Source: Emticicia sp037153985 (GTDB lineage: Bacteria; Bacteroidota; Bacteroidia; Cytophagales; Spirosomataceae). From it: DNA of 64,000 bases. Where the stretch lies: positions 372,001 to 436,000 of the forward strand of contig NZ_JBBAYI010000003.1 in NCBI RefSeq assembly GCF_037153985.1. The letters run 5' to 3'. Shown one piece after another: positions 53,765 through 61,485 of the stretch. The notes under the pieces are model-generated. The model did not search any database. It was not told the DNA's origin and saw only the letters and a program-made list of their open reading frames with translations. Position 1 is the stretch's first letter, and the number at the start of each line of letters is the position of its first letter. A program made the position numbers and the translations under genes.

Positions 53765-54823
53765 ATGCAAAAGCTCGATTACATCATTGTAGGGCAAGGT
53801 CTAGCCGGCTCATTACTAGCTTATGAACTATTAAAAGCTAACCGGAAAGTATTGATACTCAATGATGAATCCATTCCGACTTCGTCGGCAGTGGCTGGTG
53901 GTATCTTTAACCCCATTACTGGTAAAAATCTGGATAAAACATGGCTGGCAGATACTATTTTTCCTTATTCCAAACATTTTTATCTTGCGCTGGAGCAAGA
54001 AACTCATACTCATTTTTACCACGAAACAAATTTGTTCCGGCCTTATGCCAATGAACAACAACGCCGGCACTTTTTACAATTAACCGACGAGTTTGACTTA
54101 GGAAAATATATTCAGCTAATAGCTCCTAACCAATACGACGGCATCAGTAACCCGCTGGGGGGCCTTTATACTACCTCAGCAGGCTGGGTTGATGTACCGC
54201 TCATGCTACAAGTTTTACAAGAACTCTTTCTTGAAGCAGAGGCTTATCAAGCAGAAAAATTTGAATATCAGGCACTAAGTATTTCAGCCGAAAAGGTTAC
54301 TTATAAAAACTTGCAGGCAGATAAAATCATTTTCTGTGAGGGCTATTATGCGTCGCAGAATCCTTTGTTTCAATGGTTACCTTTTAATCCGGCCAAAGGC
54401 GAAACCCTTATTGCAGCAATTGCAGACTACAACATCAAGGAAATTGTGAATCAGGGTTCATGGATTATTCCACTTGGTAATCAGCTACACAGATTCGGCT
54501 CAACTTATGTCTGGAATCAGTTAGACTGGCAAGCTACCAACGAAAGTAAAGAAGCAATTTTATCAAAAATTGATAAATTTCTTCTTAAACCCTATCAGGT
54601 AATTACGCAACAGGCAGGCATACGCCCTACCACAAAAGACCGTCGCCCATTTTTAGGCAACCATCCATCTCATTTAAACGTCTATGTTTTTAACGGGTTA
54701 GGCACTAAAGGAGTATCATTAGCACCTTACTTTGCACATGAGCTATTGCTTCATCTGGAAAAAAATAAAGATTTAATGCCCGATTCTAACATTCGACGAT
54801 TTTATTCGTTATATTCGTTATAG
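53765..54823 (+). CDS. FAD-dependent oxidoreductase (DadA/MnmC-C-like)
   Basis: The 352-residue DAO-family flavoprotein has the Rossmann loop DYIIVGQGLAGSLLAYELLKANRKVLILND and a C-terminal FAD-binding stretch (IRPTTKDRRPFLGNHPSHLNVYVFNGLGTKGVSLAPYFA). It resembles short amino-acid oxidase-like enzymes and the oxidase half of MnmC. I start at the ATG at 53765, two bases after the cmk stop; an ATG at 53720 would overlap cmk by 43 bp. The substrate is unknown. Confidence 0.85.
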   Translation: MQKLDYIIVGQGLAGSLLAYELLKANRKVLILNDESIPTSSAVAGGIFNPITGKNLDKTWLADTIFPYSKHFYLALEQETHTHFYHETNLFRPYANEQQRRHFLQLTDEFDLGKYIQLIAPNQYDGISNPLGGLYTTSAGWVDVPLMLQVLQELFLEAEAYQAEKFEYQALSISAEKVTYKNLQADKIIFCEGYYASQNPLFQWLPFNPAKGETLIAAIADYNIKEIVNQGSWIIPLGNQLHRFGSTYVWNQLDWQATNESKEAILSKIDKFLLKPYQVITQQAGIRPTTKDRRPFLGNHPSHLNVYVFNGLGTKGVSLAPYFAHELLLHLEKNKDLMPDSNIRRFYSLYSL

Positions 54824-54898
54824 GATAAAGCAAAACCCATAATCCAAGAAATTCAGTGTTTGAGCCGCCTTATTGTCGGCAAATATATACAGAGGGCT

Positions 54899-57220
54899 AT
54901 GAAAGAATTCTCTACTTATCGTCGAAGCGGTATACGCTTATTTATTGCTAGTGCTCTTATTTTCATAGGAATACATACGGCCTCTGCTCAGAACTATTTT
55001 GCTGCCTCACAGGAAGAATTCGGGAAGAATCGTATTCAGCAAAAAAGGTTTGAATGGCTTACTATCAGAAGTAATAATTTTGAATTTAATTATTACAGAG
55101 GTGGTGACAAAATTGCACAGAATGCCGCCAAGCTCTCGGAAGGCGAATATGACCGAATTACAGAGTTGTTGGGCTATACGCCTTTCACAACTATGAAGAT
55201 TTTTCTGTACAACTCGCCCAAAGACCTCGCACAGAGTAATATTGGCCTTACTGCTCCTATTGATTTAGATGGCAGTGTGCTTAATCTTACTAAATCACGC
55301 GTGCAGATTGCCTACACAGGCAACGAAGAGACCTTCAAGAAAGAACTTATCCGGCAAATTGCCCGCCTGTTTGTATATGATATGCTTTACGGAGGCTCGC
55401 TGAAAGAAGTTTTGCAAAGCTCATTGCTACTAACCGTACCGGAATGGTACATGGCAGGGATTTCGGCCTACATTTCAGAAAACAATGAAGACCCTACCAT
55501 GCTCGATCGTATGCGTGTGGCTGTTATGAAAAACAAGGATAAAAAAATAGCGAATCTGGAAGGAAAAGATGCCGAATTGGTGGGACAATCTATCTGGAAC
55601 TACATTGCTATGCGTTATGGGAAAGATAATATCTCGAATATTCTTAATCTTACACGTATTATCCGTACCGAAGAATCGAGTATCACAAGCACATTGGGGA
55701 TTTCGTACAACCGTTTTATGAGAGAATGGAAAGAGTTCTACATCAATAGTGCTTATGCCGGTAACAACGAAAAACTGGAAGAGCCCGACAAAAAATCTAC
55801 GGTATCGCCCAAGATAGACCTTTCAAAACCTAAAGAAAAACTTGTACTTGAAAAAGGAGAAGTAGATACCGATAATTATGAATTTGATGCAGAAAATATC
55901 ATAAAGTCGTTGGCTAATGAAACAGCCAAAAATAAAACGGATAACCTCGACAAACTCCCAACAAGACTTGGACGTTACAAAGAAACCCTAAAAATAAAAG
56001 GGCCATTTGCTTACGAAAATATTATGGTTGGCAATGATGTAAAGACCGATTTCCTGATGGACCCCGTGAGAAGAATGGGTTTGAGAGCTACACTGGTTTT
56101 AAACGATTTGCTCGAAAATCATAATATTAAAATCGGAGTTTTTGCTACACCTGTGCTTAAAAACCATGATATTTTTCTGGAATATAACAACAACGCCAAA
56201 CGTATTGACTGGGGACTAGGTATTATGCGCCGTTCGCTATCATTTGGTGAAATTGATAACCGCACATTATTTCTGTTCCGTCCGCTTAATATCAATGCCC
56301 CTGCCGGAGCCTTGTTTGCTGTTGACAGACGCCTCTATTACAACAAGTTTTCAGGATATGCCAATTATCCTTTCAATAAAAATATGCGTTTGGGTATATC
56401 GCCTTTTCTTGTAACTACTACTGACATTGACTTGGGCGAAGTTGGGCGCAAAAATCTGAACTCGTATTATGTGGGCTATAAAGCCGAACTTGTTTTTGAT
56501 AATACCACACCTTTATTCAGCAAGGTTTTATTAGGCTCACGGGCCAAAGTTCGTTTTGAACGCTCTTATAGTTTAACATCTAGCACCGAAAATTTCAGCC
56601 GGATGGTGGTTGATGCCCGTCATTATCAGCGAATTCTGAAAACCTTTATTTTTGCTGCTCGCCTGTCGTACAGTCGCTCACTAGGCAGCGCACCAAAAGT
56701 AACATTTCTGGGTGGTGTAGAAAATGCCATTAATCGTAGTGTTGAACTCCCTAACGGGCAAAATGTAGGTGTACCCCGCGACTTAAGAGATGTTTTATTT
56801 TATGATTTTGCAGGTAGCTTAAGAGGTTTTAATTTTGGCAAGTTGTACGGCACCAGCCATTTGCTTACTAACCTGGAATTACGCTTACCATTGGCTCAGT
56901 ACTTTTCTAAAGGCTCCCTTACATCTAATTTCTTAAGAAATATGCAATTTGTAGGCTTTAGCGACATTGGCACAGCATGGTTTGGTAATAAGGGGCCGTT
57001 TAATCGTCAGAATAGCCTTAACACCGAGGTTATCGGCGGTGGCACTAACCCATTCAGAGCTACTGTAACCAATTTCAAAAACCCATTCCTTATTGGTTAT
57101 GGCGTAGGCGCAAGAAGCACCATTTTGGGTTATTTTGTAAAGGTCGATTACGCTTGGGGGCTTGAAGATAAAGAAGTAGGCAAACCTAAATTGTATATTT
57201 CGCTAGGTTCTGATTTTTGA
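54899..57220 (+). CDS. Outer-membrane barrel protein with an inactive peptidase-like N-terminal domain
   Basis: The 773-residue secreted protein has a signal peptide ending after ASAQ (residue 31), which decides the ATG at 54899 over a TTG at 54860. Residues 40-300 resemble a gluzincin peptidase fold: the helix KKELIRQIARLF (147-158) stands where HExxH is expected, and PEWYMAGISAYI (181-192) matches the second helix, but the catalytic His and Glu are absent. Residues about 370-773 look like an Omp85/surface-antigen barrel, with GSLRGFNFGKLYGTSHLLTNLELRLPL near the end. The TolB-like propeller common in larger relatives is missing. Function unknown. Confidence 0.75.
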   Translation: MKEFSTYRRSGIRLFIASALIFIGIHTASAQNYFAASQEEFGKNRIQQKRFEWLTIRSNNFEFNYYRGGDKIAQNAAKLSEGEYDRITELLGYTPFTTMKIFLYNSPKDLAQSNIGLTAPIDLDGSVLNLTKSRVQIAYTGNEETFKKELIRQIARLFVYDMLYGGSLKEVLQSSLLLTVPEWYMAGISAYISENNEDPTMLDRMRVAVMKNKDKKIANLEGKDAELVGQSIWNYIAMRYGKDNISNILNLTRIIRTEESSITSTLGISYNRFMREWKEFYINSAYAGNNEKLEEPDKKSTVSPKIDLSKPKEKLVLEKGEVDTDNYEFDAENIIKSLANETAKNKTDNLDKLPTRLGRYKETLKIKGPFAYENIMVGNDVKTDFLMDPVRRMGLRATLVLNDLLENHNIKIGVFATPVLKNHDIFLEYNNNAKRIDWGLGIMRRSLSFGEIDNRTLFLFRPLNINAPAGALFAVDRRLYYNKFSGYANYPFNKNMRLGISPFLVTTTDIDLGEVGRKNLNSYYVGYKAELVFDNTTPLFSKVLLGSRAKVRFERSYSLTSSTENFSRMVVDARHYQRILKTFIFAARLSYSRSLGSAPKVTFLGGVENAINRSVELPNGQNVGVPRDLRDVLFYDFAGSLRGFNFGKLYGTSHLLTNLELRLPLAQYFSKGSLTSNFLRNMQFVGFSDIGTAWFGNKGPFNRQNSLNTEVIGGGTNPFRATVTNFKNPFLIGYGVGARSTILGYFVKVDYAWGLEDKEVGKPKLYISLGSDF

Positions 57221-57263
57221 TAAAGACATAGGCTTTAAATACAACGATTTGAAGCAAATATTG

Positions 57264-57291
57264 AAAAACCCGTTCCTGCGAATGGGTTTTT
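57264..57291. terminator. Intrinsic terminator after the barrel-protein gene
   Basis: A 12-bp stem (AAAAACCCGTTC with GAATGGGTTTTT, one G-U pair) and a 4-nt CTGC loop, with a T-run. Confidence 0.85.
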
Positions 57292-57321
57292 CTGTGTTTA
57301 ACAGTTACATTATTTAAACGT

Positions 57322-57864
57322 ATGAAAGCGAGCAACATTAAGCAAAAAGTGGGTGTGTATAACCAAATAGTCAATTTTTTTTGGGCTATTCTGTGTTTTG
57401 CTCCGGTTGTTTATTTCTGCTACTGCTATATGTCGTTAAAAATACTTTATCTGTTTATCGGTATCAGCTTGCCTACAATGTTTATCCCTACGGCTTTTCT
57501 TCATAAAATACAGTTGAGCCACAATACCCACATCTACCATAAAATAGGCATAAGGTTCATTAAAAAATATACTCAGGATGGAGACCTCATTAACAAATTT
57601 ATCAGAAGCCGGTACCCTGCCTATAAATACGTAGACAACAAACAATCTTTTAAAAAAGTAGTTGGGAGGTCTTATGTTAATGAAAGATTCCACTATATGG
57701 TTTTTGTTTTCTTTTTACTTGCAACTATTTATGCTTTTATCCATGGATTTATCTATGACGGCATTATTATGACAGCTAGTAATATTATTTTTAATGTTTA
57801 CCCTATTTTTTTACAACAATATAACCGTATCCGAATCAATGCCTTACTAAAAAGGCCATTATGA
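57322..57864 (+). CDS. Membrane protein resembling CrtO-type carotenoid glycoside acyltransferase
   Basis: The 180-residue protein has two hydrophobic segments at about residues 14-60 and two near residues 125-160. The end FNVYPIFLQQYNRIRINALLKR resembles the YPxLLQRYNR-type C-terminus of glycosyl-4,4'-diaponeurosporenoate acyltransferases (CrtO family). The match is by pattern only and over a short stretch. It lies between the barrel gene and a kinase-like gene, with no carotenoid gene adjacent, though a crtD-like gene occurs 13 kb away. Confidence 0.5.
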   Translation: MKASNIKQKVGVYNQIVNFFWAILCFAPVVYFCYCYMSLKILYLFIGISLPTMFIPTAFLHKIQLSHNTHIYHKIGIRFIKKYTQDGDLINKFIRSRYPAYKYVDNKQSFKKVVGRSYVNERFHYMVFVFFLLATIYAFIHGFIYDGIIMTASNIIFNVYPIFLQQYNRIRINALLKRPL

Positions 57865-57897
57865 TAATAAATTTAAATCAACTACTGTATTTAAGCT

Positions 57898-58887
57898 ATG
57901 GCATACTTTCCTGTAATTACTTCAACACTTTCAGAAAATCACTTGAGTATATTTTTACAAAAACAATACGGACTCAGTTCAAAAACTATTTGTAGGCTTA
58001 TAAAGACCGGAATTAACCATATTTATTTAGTAACCGACAACGCAGCAAAGTTTGTTTTCAGGGTTTACAGCCTTAACTGGCGAAGCAATAAAGAAATTCA
58101 GGAAGAAATAAGGCTTCTGAATTTGTTAAAAGATAATGACTTGCCTGTTTCTTATGCTATTGCCGACACCCAGCAAAATTACATTCAAGAGCTAAATGCC
58201 CCTGAAGGAATGAAGCAAGGGGTTATGTTTTCTTATGCCAAAGGAGCTAAAACACTTAATTTTTCAGCAGAACTACACTACCGTATTGGGGAAATAATGG
58301 CACGTTTTCATCAGATTACACATAATTTCACACTAGAGCGAATCACTTATACTCCTGAAACCGTTTTAGTGAGTACATTGGTAAACTTCTGGCATTTTTT
58401 GCCGGAAGATAGCCCAGAAGTAACCTTTATCAGCTATGCACAGCAATATTTATTGAAAGAACTAAGTCAGGTTAATTCGGCTGAACTAAGAAAAGGCGTT
58501 GTACATCTTGACATCTGGTTTGACAACCTCAATATTTATCAGGAAAAAGAAATAACTATTTTTGATTTCGATTTTTGTGGAAATGGCTGGCAATGCTACG
58601 ACATAGCCTATTATATGATGCAGATACATAGTACCGAAACAGATGAAAATGAATACAAGAGTAAACTCAATAGTTTTTTGGAGGGCTATGAGTCTGTTAC
58701 ACCTATAAGTAACGAAGAGCGTAGAATTTTGCCTATGCTAGGGGTTAGTCTTTATTTATTTTATCTGGGCGTTCAATGCCAGAGATTCAATAACTGGTCG
58801 AACGTATTTATTAATGATGTTTATCTGAAAAGATTTATAAATTTACGTATAAAAAGGTGGTTCGACTACCACAAATTAAGCCAATAG
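57898..58887 (+). CDS. APH-fold phosphotransferase
   Basis: The 329-residue protein has the aminoglycoside phosphotransferase/choline kinase fold. The catalytic loop is VVHLDIWFDNLNIY (HxDxxxxN) and the metal-binding Asp is in ITIFDFDFCGNGWQCYDIAYYM. The N-lobe includes NHIYLVTDNAAKFVFRVYSLNWRSNKEI with the ATP Lys. It resembles SrkA/homoserine kinase-type II proteins. The substrate, small molecule or protein, is not readable. It may be co-transcribed with the next gene. Confidence 0.82.
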   Translation: MAYFPVITSTLSENHLSIFLQKQYGLSSKTICRLIKTGINHIYLVTDNAAKFVFRVYSLNWRSNKEIQEEIRLLNLLKDNDLPVSYAIADTQQNYIQELNAPEGMKQGVMFSYAKGAKTLNFSAELHYRIGEIMARFHQITHNFTLERITYTPETVLVSTLVNFWHFLPEDSPEVTFISYAQQYLLKELSQVNSAELRKGVVHLDIWFDNLNIYQEKEITIFDFDFCGNGWQCYDIAYYMMQIHSTETDENEYKSKLNSFLEGYESVTPISNEERRILPMLGVSLYLFYLGVQCQRFNNWSNVFINDVYLKRFINLRIKRWFDYHKLSQ

Positions 58888-58925
58888 CTTTCGTACTACT
58901 CCGCAAACACATAACAGCAACTATT

Positions 58926-59999
58926 ATGACCGATACCGAAATTATTACGCAAAGGCTCTATAACCAGCATATTAGTGTGCCTAAGTTTAACACTCCGCAA
59001 GAAGTAGTTACCTCAATGCTAGCCATGCAAGCACAAGAATATGCCATGGCTCGTTGGTCTATCGGGTTACGTCTTATAAACGCTAAAGATAGCGATGTAG
59101 AAAAGGCTTTCAACGAAGGTGCTATTCTTCGTACTCATGTGATGCGGCCTACATGGCATTTTGTAAGCCCTGCCGACATCCGGTGGCTTTTAGCTTTGAC
59201 TGCTCCGCGCGTACATGCCTTTAATGCGTATCAGTATCGTAAATATGGGTTAGACAGCCATGTGTTTACCAAATGCAATGACATAATTATCAGGCAGTTA
59301 GAAGGCAGAAAGCACCTAACACGCACAGCCCTTAATGTGGCTTTACAACAACAAGGTATAATAACTGACACCATTGGTTTAAGCTGTATTATGATGCAAG
59401 CCGAACTTGACGGCATTATTTGTAGTGGCCCCCGCGAAGGTAAACAGTTTACCTATGCGTTAATTGATGAGAGGGTACCTCATGCCAGCCCACTTAGTAA
59501 AGAAGAAGCCCTAAGTGAAATGGCCCATAGATATTTTACCAGCAGAGGCCCCGCAACCATTCAGGATTTTGTCTGGTGGTCTGGTCTAACAATGAAAGAA
59601 GCCAGAGTTGGGGTGTCAAATCTGGCTCCGTACTTTATTCATAAAAAAGTTGAGGGACAAGAATATATCTATGCGCCCATAAATCCTGAAGCGGTTAATC
59701 ATCCGAACCATTCTTTATTATTGCCTTATTACGACGAATACGGTATCGCTTATAAAAATCGAGATGCCTTATTTCTTCCAAAGGAAAAAATAGTACAGAA
59801 TATGGGTGAAACTTTTCCATTCAGCCGGGTAATTGTTCTGGATGGCAAAATTGTAGGCTCATGGCAATGTACTATTAGAAATAAAAGCATAGAGGTAGAA
59901 ATTGCGCCTTATTATGAATTTAGCGAGCATGAAAATTCTATTATCAACGCTGCGGTTCAGCGGTTCAAAAACTTTATTGGCGACTCAGACGAAGATTAA
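58926..59999 (+). CDS. AlkZ-like winged-helix DNA glycosylase (HTH_42 family)
   Basis: The 357-residue member of the winged-helix HTH_42 superfamily excises bulky alkyl lesions and unhooks DNA crosslinks in its characterised members. The catalytic QxQ motif of AlkZ (Gln37/Gln39 in the Streptomyces enzyme) is seen as Gln35-Ala36-Gln37 in MLAMQAQEYAMARWSIGLR, not the QxD of the YcaQ branch. Also visible are the family blocks RTHVMRPTWHFVSPADIRWLL and LLPYYDEYGIAYKNRD. The ATG at 58926 is chosen over one at 58857 that would overlap the kinase gene. Activity is inferred from the motif. Confidence 0.85.
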   Translation: MTDTEIITQRLYNQHISVPKFNTPQEVVTSMLAMQAQEYAMARWSIGLRLINAKDSDVEKAFNEGAILRTHVMRPTWHFVSPADIRWLLALTAPRVHAFNAYQYRKYGLDSHVFTKCNDIIIRQLEGRKHLTRTALNVALQQQGIITDTIGLSCIMMQAELDGIICSGPREGKQFTYALIDERVPHASPLSKEEALSEMAHRYFTSRGPATIQDFVWWSGLTMKEARVGVSNLAPYFIHKKVEGQEYIYAPINPEAVNHPNHSLLLPYYDEYGIAYKNRDALFLPKEKIVQNMGETFPFSRVIVLDGKIVGSWQCTIRNKSIEVEIAPYYEFSEHENSIINAAVQRFKNFIGDSDED

Positions 60000-60198
60000 C
60001 TTTAAATAATACCTGAGCCTAATTGACTACTCTAGTTAGTACTTAGTATATATTAAGAAAAGGATTATCAATAAAACGTATAGCTCAAAACGTAATGTAA
60101 CCCATAGAGACCAAAATTCATAAAGGAATACTTTAAAGAAGCTAAAGTCAGTAAAATAACCGATAAATATTTTTTTTATCATCGTATTGTCGTTCTAA
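60000..60198. other. Gap with no visible gene
   Basis: AT-rich DNA with stops in every frame. It lies exactly where the N-terminal half of a terD gene should be, but no trace of it is visible. Confidence 0.55.
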
Positions 60199-60609
60199 TT
60201 AGCTTTTTTTATTGTTTTCTACAACAACCAGAAGCATCCTTCTGGCCATATAAAATCAACGGGAGACAACCGTACTGGAGCCGGTGATGGCGATGATGAA
60301 CAAATTGTTGTATTGCTAGATTCATTAAGCCATCAATATCAGAGTATTGTATTTTTAGTGACCATTTATCAGGGAAAGGCAAATAACCAGCATTTTGGAA
60401 TGCTTAATAATGCTTTTATAAGAGCAATTGATGCAAAAGGTAAAGAAATAGCCCGTTATAGCCTATCAAATGATAGCACCTATAACGTAATGTGTTCGAT
60501 GACCTTTGCAGAAATATATCGTAAAGACAACACATGGAAATTCAGAGCAATAGGTGACCCAAGCCCCTATGATGACTTTAAGTCATTGCTTACAAAGTAC
60601 GTAGATTAG
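60199..60609 (+). pseudogene. Remnant of a TerD-family gene (5' half missing)
   Basis: Reading from after an in-frame stop at 60196-60198, the sequence gives IVFYNNQKHPSGHIKSTGDN, then GAGDGDDEQIVVLLDS and a C-terminal half ending GDPSPYDDFKSLLTKYVD. This is the middle and end of a TerD calcium-binding stress protein (FYNN, SGDN-like and GDGDDE signatures). The N-terminal ~60-70 residues, including the first Asp-rich calcium site (DLDAS), are absent. No ATG precedes the conserved part; only a TTG inside it exists. It is probably a decayed copy. Confidence 0.75.
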
Positions 60610-60701
60610 TATCTCAGTCAAAATAATTAAAGACCTCATATAGTAAAGTAATATGGCTGCTTTAATGAGTTGCTATTGCATAAAATATAGTTATTTTTAC
60701 T

Positions 60702-60709
60702 TATATTTG
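60702..60709 (+). promoter_or_regulatory. Putative -7 element (TATATTTG)
   Basis: The sequence matches TAnnTTTG, 25 bp before the ATG of the four-helix-bundle sensor gene, with a TTG 23 bp upstream. Confidence 0.5.
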
Positions 60710-60734
60710 TATTAAATCAACTCAGTATTTTATC

Positions 60735-61403
60735 ATGAAATGGGCTTATAGTATCGAGCAGAAAATAAAGGCAGCTATTATTCTGACAGTAATTTTTGTT
60801 TTTTTATTTATAAAGAATGTATCTGATAAACACCATTTTAATCAGTTAGGTGATAGCTTTTCGGCAGTATATGAAGACCGCCTATTAGCCGAAAGCTACA
60901 TTTATGAACTTTCTAACCATTTATCTGCCAAAAAACTACTTGTTGACGACTGCTCAACGCATGAGAACATTGGGCAGATAAAAGAAAAATTAAAACTTCA
61001 TAATAATGCTATTCAACAATTAGTGGTTTCTTATGAAAAAACCAGATTAACCCCTACCGAAGAGGTTTTATTCAAGGATTTTAAGAAGAACGTTAGTAAA
61101 GGGTTAGAACTTGAGCAAAAACATATTTATGAGTCTGACTTTATGATGAATGCCCATACAGCCAGACAAGTTCTCGATGAGTCTTTTTATAGTTTATTAA
61201 ATAACCTGAATCTGCTTTCTAATATTCAGATTTCGGAAGGAGAAAAACTCAATAAAACATCCCAGAAAATTGTGTTAGGGTCAGCGTCTGACACACAATT
61301 CGAGCTTAGTATATTATTCGTTTTGGGAACAATCATTTTAATGCTGGTATTCACCTCAAAATCAACAATGCCTAAAACCCCACAAAATCCTTCATTGAAT
61401 TAG
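60735..61403 (+). CDS. Stand-alone four-helix-bundle sensor (4HB_MCP-like)
   Basis: The 222-residue protein has a membrane segment (residues 12-27), a periplasmic helical region of about 165 residues and a second membrane segment (about residues 190-210), then a short tail. The helical part, with DRLLAESYIYELSNHL and long amphipathic heptads, looks like the 4HB sensory module of methyl-accepting chemotaxis proteins. There is no HAMP or signalling domain after the second segment. It must act through a partner or have become a lone sensor. It has its own promoter and terminator. Confidence 0.75.
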   Translation: MKWAYSIEQKIKAAIILTVIFVFLFIKNVSDKHHFNQLGDSFSAVYEDRLLAESYIYELSNHLSAKKLLVDDCSTHENIGQIKEKLKLHNNAIQQLVVSYEKTRLTPTEEVLFKDFKKNVSKGLELEQKHIYESDFMMNAHTARQVLDESFYSLLNNLNLLSNIQISEGEKLNKTSQKIVLGSASDTQFELSILFVLGTIILMLVFTSKSTMPKTPQNPSLN

Positions 61404-61445
61404 TTTTTAGTAGCAAAGAACCATTGAAGACATTAATTTATATAT

Positions 61446-61485
61446 TAAACAAAAGGCCCTGACTATTTTCAGGGCCTTTTGTTTA
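61446..61485. terminator. Bidirectional terminator overlapping the glgB stop codon
   Basis: A 17-bp perfect stem (TAAACAAAAGGCCCTGA and its complement) with a 6-nt loop. The right arm contains the glgB stop codon (61483-61485), so the two features overlap. Confidence 0.88.

Noticed and set aside
60313..60609. A 98-residue protein starting at TTG
   Set aside because: TerD homology extends upstream of the TTG, so this is not a natural start. It is listed as a pseudogene from 60199.
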